Part shown: one piece after another, positions 1-8,691 of the stretch
Layout of the letters: each line of letters opens with the position of its first letter
How positions within the stretch are numbered: the first letter of the stretch is position 1
Source: Actinacidiphila paucisporea
Lineage (GTDB): Bacteria > Actinomycetota > Actinomycetes > Streptomycetales > Streptomycetaceae
Direction: 5' to 3'
DNA: 64,000 bases
NCBI RefSeq assembly: GCF_900142575.1
Contig: NZ_FRBI01000010.1
Span: 1 to 64,000 of the forward strand
The notes under the pieces: model-generated
The model's input: the letters and a program-made list of their open reading frames with translations, nothing else
Databases searched by the model: none
What the model was told of the DNA's origin: nothing
Program-made: the position numbers and the translations under genes

Positions 1-576
1 TGGGGGTGTGGTCGGGGGCGTCGTGGGCGGCGTGGTCGGCGGCGTCGTCGTCGGCGGGTGCGACGGGTGGTGGGACGGGTGGTGCGACGGATGGTGGGAC
101 GGGTGGTGGGACGGGTGGTGCGAGGGATGGTGGGACGGGTGGTGCGAAGGATGGTGACTCGGGTGGTGCGACGGGTAGTGCGAGGGATGGTGGGACGGGT
201 AGTGGGACGGGTGGTGGTGGCCCGGCGGGTGGTGGTGGCCCGGGTGGTTGTACGTCGGCGTGGTGGTGGGCGTGGTGGTGGGCGGGGTGGTGGGCGGGCA
301 GCTGGTCGTCTGGTCCGGCCAGGACGTGTCAGGGCCGCTGCTGGGCCATGACGAGTCGGGCTGGCTGGGCCAGCCGGAGGGCTGGGAGCTCCCGTAGCCG
401 GAGGACGCCCACTCGTCGCCCGCCGTTCCACCGCCGGAGGCACTGGCGGAGGAGGGGAGCAGCAGGCCGGCCGCGGCGATGACTCCCGCGACGACGACAG
501 CCGAGGAGGCCGCGACGGCGCGGAACGTCCCCCGGCGGCGCTGCTCTGCGGGGGGTTGCGTCTGCTGGTGATCCAT
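1..576 (-). CDS. Exported His/Pro/Ser-repeat protein, C-terminus cut by window edge
   Basis: Reading the minus strand from an ATG at 576 gives 192 codons that run off the left edge without a stop, so the C-terminus is missing. An in-frame ATG at 591 is an alternative start; neither has a clear ribosome binding site. Residues 1-16 are polar and end in an arginine cluster. A hydrophobic Ala/Val/Leu stretch (about 19-42) ending in SASA resembles a Sec signal peptide. A Ser/Trp/Pro-rich stretch and a Thr/Pro stretch follow, then 13 consecutive tetrapeptides of type HHPS (two are HYPS) encoded by 61-216, then PPTT repeats to the edge. I recognise no family. Export is a fair inference. Metal binding by the histidines is only a possibility. 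Because the repeat is low complexity, copy number may vary between strains. Confidence 0.6.
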   Translation of the reverse strand, partial: MDHQQTQPPAEQRRRGTFRAVAASSAVVVAGVIAAAGLLLPSSASASGGGTAGDEWASSGYGSSQPSGWPSQPDSSWPSSGPDTSWPDQTTSCPPTTPPTTTPTTTPTYNHPGHHHPPGHHHPSHYPSHHPSHYPSHHPSHHPSHHPSHHPSHHPSHHPSHHPSHHPSHHPSHPPTTTPPTTPPTTPPTTPP

Positions 577-839
577 GGGGGCAGAAAACATCAAATAGGA
601 CTATTAGCCGCGTAAGCCACGGTTAAGCACCCCGTAGATTCGCACGAATGGCGTCCCGCGCGCCGACCGGGGATCCACCCCGGGACCCCCGGCGCCCCGG
701 AAGCCGCCGCGGCCCGAGCGGAGGACCACCGCCCCGGGACCCCTGCCCCACAAGGCCCCCGAAGCGGCCCCTCCGGCACACCGTCGCGGGGCGGTAGACT
801 GGTCCGTTCGCCCACACCCGGCCCGCCGGAGGTAACCGC

Positions 840-2492
840 GTGTCCTGCCTGATCGTCCAGAGCGACAAGACCCTCCTCCTCGAGGTCGACCACGAGCAGG
901 CCGACGCCTGCCGCCGCGCCATCGCCCCCTTCGCCGAGCTGGAGCGGGCGCCCGAGCACATCCACACCTACCGCCTCACACCGCTCGGGCTGTGGAACGC
1001 CCGAGCGGCGGGGCACGACGCGGAGCAGGTGGTGGACGCGCTCGTCGAGTACAGCCGCTATCCCGTGCCGCACGCGCTGCTCGTCGACGTCGCCGAGACG
1101 ATGGACCGCTACGGGCGGCTGCGGCTGAGCAAGGATCCGGCGCACGGGCTGGTGCTGACCACGACCGACCGGCCGGTGCTGGAGGAGATCCTGCGCTCGA
1201 AGCGGGTGCAGCCGCTGGTCGGGGCGCGGATCGACCAGGACACGGTCGCCGTGCACCCCTCCGAGCGCGGGCAGATCAAGCAGGTGCTGCTCAAGCTGGG
1301 CTGGCCCGCGGAGGACTTCGCCGGGTACGTGGACGGTGAGGCGCATCCGATCGAGCTGGCCGAGGACGGCTGGGCGCTGCGGCCGTATCAGAAGCAGGCG
1401 GTGGAGGGCTTCTGGCACGGGGGCTCGGGCGTGGTCGTGCTGCCGTGCGGCGCGGGGAAGACGCTGGTCGGCGCGGGTGCGATGGCCGAGGCGAAGGCGA
1501 CGACGCTGATCCTGGTCACGAACACGGTCTCGGCGCGGCAGTGGAAGCACGAGCTGGTCAAGCGGACCTCGCTCACCGAGGAGGAGATCGGCGAGTACAG
1601 CGGTACGCGCAAGGAGATCCGCCCGGTCACCATCGCCACCTACCAGGTGCTGACCACCCGGCGGAAGGGTGTCTACCCGCACCTGGAGCTGTTCGACTCC
1701 CGCGACTGGGGTCTGATCGTCTACGACGAGGTGCACCTGCTGCCCGCGCCGGTCTTCAAGTTCACCGCGGACCTCCAGGCCCGCCGCCGCCTCGGGCTGA
1801 CCGCGACGCTCGTACGCGAGGACGGCCGGGAGTCGGACGTCTTCTCGCTGATCGGCCCGAAGCGCTTCGACGCGCCCTGGAAGGAGATCGAGGCGCAGGG
1901 CTACATCGCGCCGGCCGACTGCGTCGAGGTCCGGGTCAACCTCACGGACTCCGAGCGGCTGGCGTACGCGACCGCCGAGACCGAGGACAAGTACCGCTAC
2001 TGTGCGACGACGGCGACCAAGCGAAAGGTCACCGAGGCGCTGGTGGCCAAGCACGCGGGGGAGCAGACGCTCGTCATCGGGCAGTACATCGACCAGCTCG
2101 ACGAGCTGGGCGAGCATCTGAACGCCCCGGTGATCAAGGGCGAGACGCCGAACTCGCAGCGCGAGAAGCTCTTCGAGGCCTTCCGGCAGGGCGAGTTGTC
2201 GGTGCTCGTGGTGTCGAAGGTGGCCAACTTCTCGATCGACCTGCCCGAGGCGACGGTCGCGATCCAGGTGTCGGGCACGTTCGGCTCCCGGCAGGAGGAG
2301 GCGCAGCGGCTCGGCCGGGTGCTGCGACCGAAGGCGGACGGCCACGAGGCGCGCTTCTACTCGGTTGTCGCCCGCGACACCATCGACCAGGACTTCGCCG
2401 CCCACCGCCAGCGCTTCCTGGCGGAGCAGGGCTACGCGTACCGGATCGTGGACGCGGACGACCTCCTGACGGGCGCGGGCGAGGACGTCTGA
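840..2492 (+). CDS. DNA repair helicase XPB (superfamily 2)
   Basis: A 550-residue SF2 helicase of the bacterial XPB type, a 3'-5' DNA translocase related to the eukaryotic TFIIH subunit and implicated in DNA repair. An N-terminal 'helicase XPB/Ssl2 N-terminal' region covers about residues 1-180. The Walker A motif (CGAGKT) is near residue 203, the motif II box is DEVH near 296, motif III is LTAT near 320 and motif VI is QRLGRVLRP near 488. The GTG start at 840 is favoured because GGAGG lies at 828-832, seven bases upstream. Length and motifs match complete bacterial members. It is a single gene, divergent from the histidine-rich gene on its left. Confidence 0.93.
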   Translation: MSCLIVQSDKTLLLEVDHEQADACRRAIAPFAELERAPEHIHTYRLTPLGLWNARAAGHDAEQVVDALVEYSRYPVPHALLVDVAETMDRYGRLRLSKDPAHGLVLTTTDRPVLEEILRSKRVQPLVGARIDQDTVAVHPSERGQIKQVLLKLGWPAEDFAGYVDGEAHPIELAEDGWALRPYQKQAVEGFWHGGSGVVVLPCGAGKTLVGAGAMAEAKATTLILVTNTVSARQWKHELVKRTSLTEEEIGEYSGTRKEIRPVTIATYQVLTTRRKGVYPHLELFDSRDWGLIVYDEVHLLPAPVFKFTADLQARRRLGLTATLVREDGRESDVFSLIGPKRFDAPWKEIEAQGYIAPADCVEVRVNLTDSERLAYATAETEDKYRYCATTATKRKVTEALVAKHAGEQTLVIGQYIDQLDELGEHLNAPVIKGETPNSQREKLFEAFRQGELSVLVVSKVANFSIDLPEATVAIQVSGTFGSRQEEAQRLGRVLRPKADGHEARFYSVVARDTIDQDFAAHRQRFLAEQGYAYRIVDADDLLTGAGEDV

Positions 2493-2565
2493 CCGGGCTG
2501 TTCCCCACACGGCGGCCGGAGGTGGCCGGAGGTGGCCCGCAGCGGCCTACGGCGGCCGTCCGCGG

Positions 2566-2736
2566 TCAGTAGCGGTTGCTCTCATTGCCGAGCAGCACCA
2601 CCTCCACCGCGGTGACGGCGAAGACGCGGACCGCGCGCAGGGCGCTGCCGAGCCGGTGGCGGGGGTGGTCGGGACGGGTGCCGAACACGGTGGCACCATG
2701 AGCGGCCGGACCTGGTGGCGAGATCGTGGAGGCCAT
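2566..2736 (-). CDS. Small conserved-looking hypothetical protein (56 aa)
   Basis: A minus-strand ORF of 56 codons from ATG 2736 to TGA 2566. The C-terminal half reads as a plausible amphipathic helix (RLGSALRAVRVFAVTAVEVV) and ends in LLGNESNRY. A GGAG lies only a few bases before the ATG, which is closer than usual. Codon third positions are GC-rich like real genes in this window, and the frame is better behaved than the overlapping alternatives. I do not recognise the family. It sits divergently beside helD and convergent to xpb, so the shared upstream region probably carries both promoters. Confidence 0.5.
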   Translation of the reverse strand: MASTISPPGPAAHGATVFGTRPDHPRHRLGSALRAVRVFAVTAVEVVLLGNESNRY

Positions 2737-3023
2737 GTCTCCACGGTACGAAATCCGGCATTCGGCCTACATCGGGCTGAGGGCTGATTCCTGTTTCCCC
2801 GCGCTCAGCCCGTGGTCGGACCTCCGACCCCGACCCCGGTATCAGGGTCACCCCGAGACCCCGCACGACCAGGTCGGCCGGATAACCGTTAGCGCCCCGT
2901 GCGCCCGGAGCGTAAGATCACCCGTCTTGCCGCCTCCCGGACGCCTCCCGGACGGGAGTGCCGCCGGCCGGACGGAAACCGGCCGGCCCCGCCACGCACG
3001 CGCAGACCACCGGAGGCAGAGCC

Positions 3024-5093
3024 GTGCCCTCGCACGCCCCGATCCAGGACCACACCCCCGATCCCCTCCAGCGGGAGCGCGACCACCTGTCGTCGTCCCG
3101 GTCCGCGCTGCGGGCCATGCGGGAGGACGTCGAGGCGCTCGACATTCGGGACGTCACGGGCAACTGGGTGAATGCCAGGATCCTCGCCGGCGAGATCGAG
3201 GTCCGTATCAAGGCGCTCGCCGACCTCGCCCACACCCCGCTCTTCTTCGGCCGCCTGGACTACGGCCACGCGCCCGGCGTGGAGCTGACCGAGGGCGCGG
3301 AGGGGGAGAGCTTCTACATCGGGCGCCGCCATGTGCACGACGCCGAGGGCGACCCCATGGTGGTCGACTGGCGGGCGCCGGTCTCGCAGCCGTTCTACCG
3401 CGCCTCGCGCGTCGAGCCGATGGACGTCCGGCTGCGGCGCCGGTTCGGCTACACGGGCGGCGAGTTGACCGCATACGAGGACGAGCACCTGTCGGACCCG
3501 GCGGAGTCCGACACCACGAGCAAGCTGCTCCAGACCGAGATCGAACGGCCCCGCGTCGGCCCGATGCGCGACATCGTGGCGACGATCCAGCCCGAGCAGG
3601 ACGAGATCGTACGTGCCGGGGTCACCGGCACGGTGTGCGTGCAGGGTGCGCCGGGCACCGGGAAGACGGCGGTGGGCCTGCACCGGGTGGCCTATCTGCT
3701 GTACGCGCACCGCGAGCGCCTCGCCCGTACGGGCACGCTGGTGATCGGGCCGAACGCGTCCTTCCTCCAGTACATCGAGCAGGTGCTGCCCGCCCTCGGC
3801 GAACTCCAGGTCAAGCAGGCCACGGTGGACGACCTCGTCGCCCATGTCCCGCTGAGCGGCACCGACTCGGCGGAGACCGCCCGCGTCAAGGGCGACGCCC
3901 GGATGGCGGAGGTGCTGCGGCGGGCGGTGCGTTCCGGTATCCGGATGCCCACCGAGCCGGTGATGGTGATCCGCGGGTCGCGGCGCTGGCGGGTCCCGGC
4001 CTACGAACTGGAGTCGATCGTCAGCGAGTTGGCCGACCGGGACATCCGCTACGGCGCCGCGCACGACGCCCTGCCGCAGCGGATTGCCCACGCGGTGCTG
4101 GTCCAGATGGAGCGGGCGGGCGAAGCGCCGGACGACCGCGTGCAGGACGCGGTCGCCCGCAATGCGGCCGTCAAAGCCGCGGTCAAGGCGTGCTGGCCGC
4201 CGGTCGATCCGGCGAAGCTGGTGCTGCGGCTGCTGTCCGACGCGGAATTCCTCGCCGCCTCGGCCGACGGCCTGCTCGACGCGGACGAGCAGAAGGCCGT
4301 CCTGTGGGAGAAGCCCCCGCGCGGGCTCGCGGCGGCGAAGTGGTCCGCCGCGGACGCCGTACTGATCGACGAGGCCCGCGACTTGGTGCAGCGCACCGCT
4401 TCGCTGGGCCATGTCGTCCTCGACGAGGCGCAGGACCTCTCGCCGATGCAGTACCGGGCCGTCGGCCGCCGCTGCTCCACCGGCTCGGCCACCGTCCTCG
4501 GCGACATCGCCCAGGGCACCACCCCGTGGGCGACGCCCAGTTGGTCCGAGGCCCTCCGCCATCTGGGCAAACCCGACGCCCGCATCGAGGAGTTGACGCG
4601 CGGCTTCCGCGTCCCGCGCGAGGTCATCTCCTACGCCTCCCGCCTGCTCCCCGAGATCGCCCCCGACCTGGCCCCCGCCACCTCCGTCCGGGAGGCGGGC
4701 GGCGACTTCGCGGTCCGGTCCGTCGCCGCGGCCGACCTGGACGCCTCGGTGGTGGCGGCCTGCCGCGACGCCCTGCGCCACGAGGGTTCCATCGGCCTGA
4801 TCGCCGCCGACCCCCGCATCGAGGCACTCGGCGACGCCTTGACCGAGGCCGGCCTGCGCTACCTCGCCCCGGGCGCGGAGACCTCCGCGTCCGCCCGCCT
4901 GACGCTGGTCCCCGCGTCCCTGGCCAAGGGCCTCGAATACGACTATGTGGTCCTGGACGAGCCCGCCACCATCGTGGCGTCCGAGCCGGACCGCCGTACA
5001 GGCCTGCGCCGCCTCTACGTCGCCCTGACCCGGGCGGTCTCCGGCCTGTTCGTCCTCCATGCCCAGCCGCTGCCCGCGGCGCTGGTGGACTGA
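3024..5093 (+). CDS. helD: HelD-like ATPase (RNA polymerase recycling, UvrD/Rep-like)
   Basis: A 689-residue SF1 helicase-like ATPase of the actinobacterial HelD family. These proteins bind RNA polymerase, push into its channels and release stalled or rifampicin-bound enzyme. The N-terminus (about 1-80) is polar and helical. Walker A is GAPGTGKT near residue 208, Walker B is VVLDEAQD near 464, and the C-terminal motif is RRLYVALTRA near 662. The GTG at 3024 is chosen because GGAGG at 3012-3016 is well spaced; a longer in-frame start at 2958 lacks this. I looked for a rifamycin-associated element (inverted GGGGCTTGC) upstream and did not find one, so rifampicin induction is not supported. Confidence 0.9.
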   Translation: MPSHAPIQDHTPDPLQRERDHLSSSRSALRAMREDVEALDIRDVTGNWVNARILAGEIEVRIKALADLAHTPLFFGRLDYGHAPGVELTEGAEGESFYIGRRHVHDAEGDPMVVDWRAPVSQPFYRASRVEPMDVRLRRRFGYTGGELTAYEDEHLSDPAESDTTSKLLQTEIERPRVGPMRDIVATIQPEQDEIVRAGVTGTVCVQGAPGTGKTAVGLHRVAYLLYAHRERLARTGTLVIGPNASFLQYIEQVLPALGELQVKQATVDDLVAHVPLSGTDSAETARVKGDARMAEVLRRAVRSGIRMPTEPVMVIRGSRRWRVPAYELESIVSELADRDIRYGAAHDALPQRIAHAVLVQMERAGEAPDDRVQDAVARNAAVKAAVKACWPPVDPAKLVLRLLSDAEFLAASADGLLDADEQKAVLWEKPPRGLAAAKWSAADAVLIDEARDLVQRTASLGHVVLDEAQDLSPMQYRAVGRRCSTGSATVLGDIAQGTTPWATPSWSEALRHLGKPDARIEELTRGFRVPREVISYASRLLPEIAPDLAPATSVREAGGDFAVRSVAAADLDASVVAACRDALRHEGSIGLIAADPRIEALGDALTEAGLRYLAPGAETSASARLTLVPASLAKGLEYDYVVLDEPATIVASEPDRRTGLRRLYVALTRAVSGLFVLHAQPLPAALVD

Positions 5094-5104
5094 GAGCACA
5101 GCAC

Positions 5105-5812
5105 CTAGCGGGTTGGCTGGGGCGGGAGCGCCGACGCGCCGCTGGTGGCGGGCCGCTTGGCCATGATGACCACGCCGGGGCCGCTCCACTGGTCGGCGGG
5201 GAGTCGCAGTTCGGCGACCGGGTGCAGGCCGGCCTGCTCGATCAGGGCCACGAGCTGTTCCGGGCGCCACTTGTGGGTGGTCCAGCGGACGGGCACTCCC
5301 CCGTACGCCTCGGTGCGCAGCGCGTCCTCGTCGCCGACGTGCGTCCCGGTGATGAAGTGGCCGCCGGGCTTGAGGGCACGCGCGAACAGGGCGAGCACCT
5401 GCGGCAGGACCTCGCGGGGGAGGTTGAACAGCGACCACCAGCCGAGGACGCCGCCCAGGGAAGCCTCCTCGAGTACGAGGTCGGTGGCGGAGGAGACGGC
5501 GAAGCGGCACTGCGGGTGGAGGCGGCGGGCGTTCTCGATCATGCGGGACGAGAGGTCGACGCCGGACACGTCGAGCCCGCGCTCGTCGAGGTAGGCGGTG
5601 ACCGTGCCCGGCCCGCAGCCGACGTCGAGGACGGGGCCGAGGTCGCCCACCGTGTCGGCGAAGGCGTCGATCGACGCCTTGAGCCAGGGGTGGCGGCGGA
5701 TGTCGCCCATGCCTGTCGTCTGCACCATGTCGGCGTAGGTGTCCGCCACCCGGTCATAGGACTCGCGGACGGTGTCGAGGTCCGCGGGACGGTCGATGTG
5801 TTGTGCGCGCAT
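5105..5812 (-). CDS. Class I SAM-dependent methyltransferase
   Basis: A 235-residue Rossmann methyltransferase. The SAM-binding motif I (LDVGCGPGTV) lies near residue 60, followed by an acidic loop ending motif II (VSGVDLSSRMI). Downstream motifs fit the UbiE/Ubie-like or methyltransferase-11/25 group acting on a small molecule. The ATG at 5812 starts the MRAQHID reading; the ribosome binding site is weak. It is convergent with helD, with an 11-base gap between stop codons. The substrate cannot be inferred, since neither neighbour belongs to an obvious pathway. Confidence 0.8.
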   Translation of the reverse strand: MRAQHIDRPADLDTVRESYDRVADTYADMVQTTGMGDIRRHPWLKASIDAFADTVGDLGPVLDVGCGPGTVTAYLDERGLDVSGVDLSSRMIENARRLHPQCRFAVSSATDLVLEEASLGGVLGWWSLFNLPREVLPQVLALFARALKPGGHFITGTHVGDEDALRTEAYGGVPVRWTTHKWRPEQLVALIEQAGLHPVAELRLPADQWSGPGVVIMAKRPATSGASALPPQPTR

Positions 5813-5882
5813 CCGCAAACCATAGGGCGGCGCCGCTCGGCAGGCGCCGCCCGGTCGGTGGCTCGGCCACCGCGACGAGTGG

Positions 5883-6593
5883 TCAGCCCACCGCGACGGA
5901 GGTGTCAAGGACGTCGCGCCAGGTGCGGACCGCGGTGATGTCCACCGGGCCCGCCCAGCCGCCGGCGCGGACCGCGCCGCCGACGTGGAAGGCGTCGAGG
6001 CCGGCGGCGCGCAGTTCGGGGACGTGGGCGAGGAGGAGGCCGCCGCCGACGAGGAGGCGGGGCTCGTAGCCGGGTTCGCCGCCGCGGGCGGCTTCGGCGC
6101 ACAGGACGGGCAGGCCGGCGCCGACGCCGTCCGCGGAGCCCGCGGTCAGGTAGGTGTCGAGGCCGGGGAGGCCCGCGAGTTGGAGGCGTACGGCGTCGCG
6201 GTCGGCGGCCCGGTCGATCGCCCGGTGGAAGGTCCACCGGCAACCGTCGAGTACGTCGACGAGCGCGTGCACGGCGTCCAGGTCCGCGCCGCCGCGGGCG
6301 TCGAGGAAGCCGAGGACGAATTCCTCGGCGCCCTCGGCGCGCAGGCCCTGCGCGACCTCGCAGAGCGCGTCGAGCTGGCGGGCGCCGCCCGTGGTGAAGC
6401 CGTCGGAGAGCCGCAGCATGACGCGCAGGGGGATGTCGACGGCGGCGCGGATCGCGCCGAAGGTCGCGCGGGAGGGGGTGAGGCCGTCCGCGGCCATATC
6501 GGTGACCAGTTCGAGGCGATCGGCGCCGCCGGCCTGGGCCGCTACGGCATCGTCCGCGCCGAGGGCGATCACCTCGAAGATTGGTCTAGACAT
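5883..6593 (-). CDS. cutC: CutC-family protein (putative copper homeostasis)
   Basis: A 236-residue TIM-barrel protein of the CutC family. The opening FEVIALGADDAVAAQAGGAD and the later segments ADGLTPS and LLVGGGLL are typical of the family. CutC was named for copper tolerance, but its biochemical role is unsettled, so the copper assignment is by family name only. The start is ATG 6593 (MSRPIFEV), about the usual family length. It follows the methyltransferase gene's start by 70 bases on the same strand, so the two may be co-transcribed. No other copper gene is nearby. Confidence 0.88.
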   Translation of the reverse strand: MSRPIFEVIALGADDAVAAQAGGADRLELVTDMAADGLTPSRATFGAIRAAVDIPLRVMLRLSDGFTTGGARQLDALCEVAQGLRAEGAEEFVLGFLDARGGADLDAVHALVDVLDGCRWTFHRAIDRAADRDAVRLQLAGLPGLDTYLTAGSADGVGAGLPVLCAEAARGGEPGYEPRLLVGGGLLLAHVPELRAAGLDAFHVGGAVRAGGWAGPVDITAVRTWRDVLDTSVAVG

Positions 6594-6962
6594 ATGACCA
6601 AGCCTGCCACATGCCCACGCACCACGCGACCCCCGGGTACCGATGTCCTGGACGGTCCCGTTCCACCGGAGCCGGCCTCGGCGTCCCCCCACCGCCCGTT
6701 GATTCCGGTTCCGACCGAACCGCCCCTTTCTGACGGCGGCGGCCGACCGTTCGCCCACCGCCCGCGGCGACTCAGGCCTCGGCGACGGTCCGGCCCGGCT
6801 TCGGCTCGGCGAAGGGGCGGGTTCCGCTGAGCCGCTGCATAAAGGTTGCCCAGCGGGGTTCGCTTCTTGCAGGGAAATCTATTGAAATTTGCGACCCACC
6901 TCTGGTGGGATGACGCGGCCGCCGAACGAACGGGGGCGGTCGGACGGCGGGAGGGGTGCGCA

Positions 6963-7919
6963 GTGGGCGACGAGAGCGCCGGCGCGGGGGTGTTGATCGA
7001 AGCGGTCGGGTTGCGGAAGGTGCATACGCCGAGGGGTGGCGGCGAGGCGACGGAAGCCGTCGCCGGGATCGACTTCCGGGTGCACCGGGGAGAGGCCTTC
7101 GGCTTCCTGGGGCCGAACGGGGCCGGGAAGTCGACCACCATGCGGATGGTCGCCGCGGTCAGTCCCGTCTCGGGCGGGACACTGCGGGTCCTCGGGATGG
7201 ACCCGAAAACGCACGGGCCCGCGATACGCGCCCGGCTCGGCAGCGTCCCGCAGGACGACACGCTCGACACCGAGCTGACCGTCCGGGAGAACCTGCTCGT
7301 CTACGGGCGCTACTTCGGCCTTCCCCGGGCCGAAATACGGGAGCGCGCGACCCAGTTGCTGGACTTCGCGCGCCTCGTGGACAAGGCGGACGAGCAGGTG
7401 GAGGCGCTGTCGGGAGGCATGCGGCGGCGGCTGACGATCGCACGGTCGCTCGTCAACCGGCCGGACATCCTGCTGCTGGACGAGCCGACGACCGGGCTCG
7501 ACCCGCAGGCACGGCACCTGCTGTGGGAGCGGTTGTTCCGGCTCAAGCAGGAGGGGGTGACGCTGCTGCTGACGACGCACTACATGGACGAGGCCGAGCA
7601 GTTGTGCGACCGGCTCGTGGTCATGGACCACGGCCGGATCGTCGCGCAGGGCACCCCGCGGGGCCTGATAGCCGGGCACTGCACCCGCGAGGTCCTGGAG
7701 CTGCGCTTCGACGACCAGGAGGCGGCCGCCGGGAAGATCCGGCACCTCGGCGATCGCCAGGAGAAGCTCCCCGACCGCCTGCTGGTCTACGCCGACGACG
7801 GCGAGGACGCGCTGAAGGCCGTGCACCGCACCGGAGTCGAGCCGCTGACCGCGCTCGTCAGGCGGTCCGGCCTCGAAGACGTCTTCCTCACCCTCACCGG
7901 CCGGACGCTGGTGGACTGA
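6963..7919 (+). CDS. ABC transporter ATP-binding protein (DrrA/NodI type exporter)
   Basis: A 318-residue cytoplasmic ATPase that powers the two permeases immediately downstream. Walker A is GPNGAGKST near residue 49, the signature is LSGGM near 147 and Walker B with D-loop is LLLDEPTTGLD near 170. The H-loop reads TTHYMDEAEQ. A C-terminal extension of about 80 residues is typical of DrrA/NodI-type exporters for drugs or lipophilic molecules. The GTG at 6963 is preceded by GGGAGGGG at 6949-6956; longer in-frame starts lack this. The gene is separated from the next ATG by one base, indicating a tight operon. The substrate is unknown. Confidence 0.92.
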   Translation: MGDESAGAGVLIEAVGLRKVHTPRGGGEATEAVAGIDFRVHRGEAFGFLGPNGAGKSTTMRMVAAVSPVSGGTLRVLGMDPKTHGPAIRARLGSVPQDDTLDTELTVRENLLVYGRYFGLPRAEIRERATQLLDFARLVDKADEQVEALSGGMRRRLTIARSLVNRPDILLLDEPTTGLDPQARHLLWERLFRLKQEGVTLLLTTHYMDEAEQLCDRLVVMDHGRIVAQGTPRGLIAGHCTREVLELRFDDQEAAAGKIRHLGDRQEKLPDRLLVYADDGEDALKAVHRTGVEPLTALVRRSGLEDVFLTLTGRTLVD

Positions 7920-7920
7920 C

Positions 7921-8691
7921 ATGGCACCCGCACTGCGTGAGTTCTGCTACTGGATGGACCGCTACCGCCGCGTCTGGCGCGGCACCGTCGTGATCAGCGT
8001 CGCGAACCCGCTGCTCTTCCTGGCCGCCATGGGCGCGGGCCTGGGCAAGCTGGTGGACGCCAACCACAGCGGACACCTCACCGGGACGCCCTACCTCGAC
8101 TTCCTCGCGCCGGGCCTGCTCGCCGCCGCCGCGATGCAGACCGGCGTCATCGAAGCCACCTTCCCCGTCTTCCAGTCGGCCCGCTCCGGCGGCAACTACC
8201 CGGCCGCCGCGGCCACTCCGATGCGACCCGTCGACATCCTGGGCGGCCACCTGCTCTTCGTGGCCTTCCGGGTGCTGCTCAGCGGCCTGCTCTTCCTCGC
8301 GGTGGTCGTCGCCTTCGGCGTGGTCGGCCCGGCGAGGGCGCTGCTGGCCGCCGGGCCCGTCCTGCTCACCGGGATGGCCTTCGCGGCGCCGCTGATGGGC
8401 TGGGCGGTGGGCGTCGACCGCCAGAGCCGCCTCAACGGGCTCTACCGCTTCGTCGTGATGCCGCTCTACATGTTCTCGGGCACCTTCTTCCCGATCAGCC
8501 AACTCCCCCACTGGCTGCGGTCGGTGGCCACCTGCACCCCGCTCTACCAGGGGGTCGCCCTCACCCGCGGCGCCGGCCTGGGCGGCTCGCACCCCGGCGC
8601 CACCGCCGTGCACGTGGGCTATCTCCTCGCCCTGACCGCCGCCGGCGTCTGGGCGGCCCGCCGGTCGTACACCCGCCGGCTGAACCGATGA
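7921..8691 (+). CDS. ABC-2 type permease (first of two)
   Basis: A 256-residue membrane protein with about six hydrophobic segments, typical of ABC-2/NodJ-type export permeases. The start ATG lies one base after the stop of the ATPase gene, and its own stop overlaps the start of the second permease in an ATGA, so the three are translationally coupled. Together they should form an exporter with one ATPase and two different membrane subunits. The segment LTGTPYLDFLAPGLL before the second membrane span is characteristic of the family. No nearby biosynthetic genes reveal the cargo. Confidence 0.9.
   Translation: MAPALREFCYWMDRYRRVWRGTVVISVANPLLFLAAMGAGLGKLVDANHSGHLTGTPYLDFLAPGLLAAAAMQTGVIEATFPVFQSARSGGNYPAAAATPMRPVDILGGHLLFVAFRVLLSGLLFLAVVVAFGVVGPARALLAAGPVLLTGMAFAAPLMGWAVGVDRQSRLNGLYRFVVMPLYMFSGTFFPISQLPHWLRSVATCTPLYQGVALTRGAGLGGSHPGATAVHVGYLLALTAAGVWAARRSYTRRLNR

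Noticed and set aside
591..2510. Long open frame antisense to xpb (639 codons)
   Set aside because: It mirrors the xpb reading frame in high-GC DNA, has no family pattern and is arginine/leucine-rich throughout, as antisense shadows usually are.
2737..3023. Rifamycin-associated element upstream of helD
   Set aside because: No GGGGCTTGC inverted pair was found, so the element seen before some Streptomyces helD genes is absent.
2726..5938. 1070-codon plus-strand frame covering helD and the methyltransferase
   Set aside because: It is a low-complexity Arg/Pro/Gly-rich shadow in a different frame from helD, which has clear helicase motifs.
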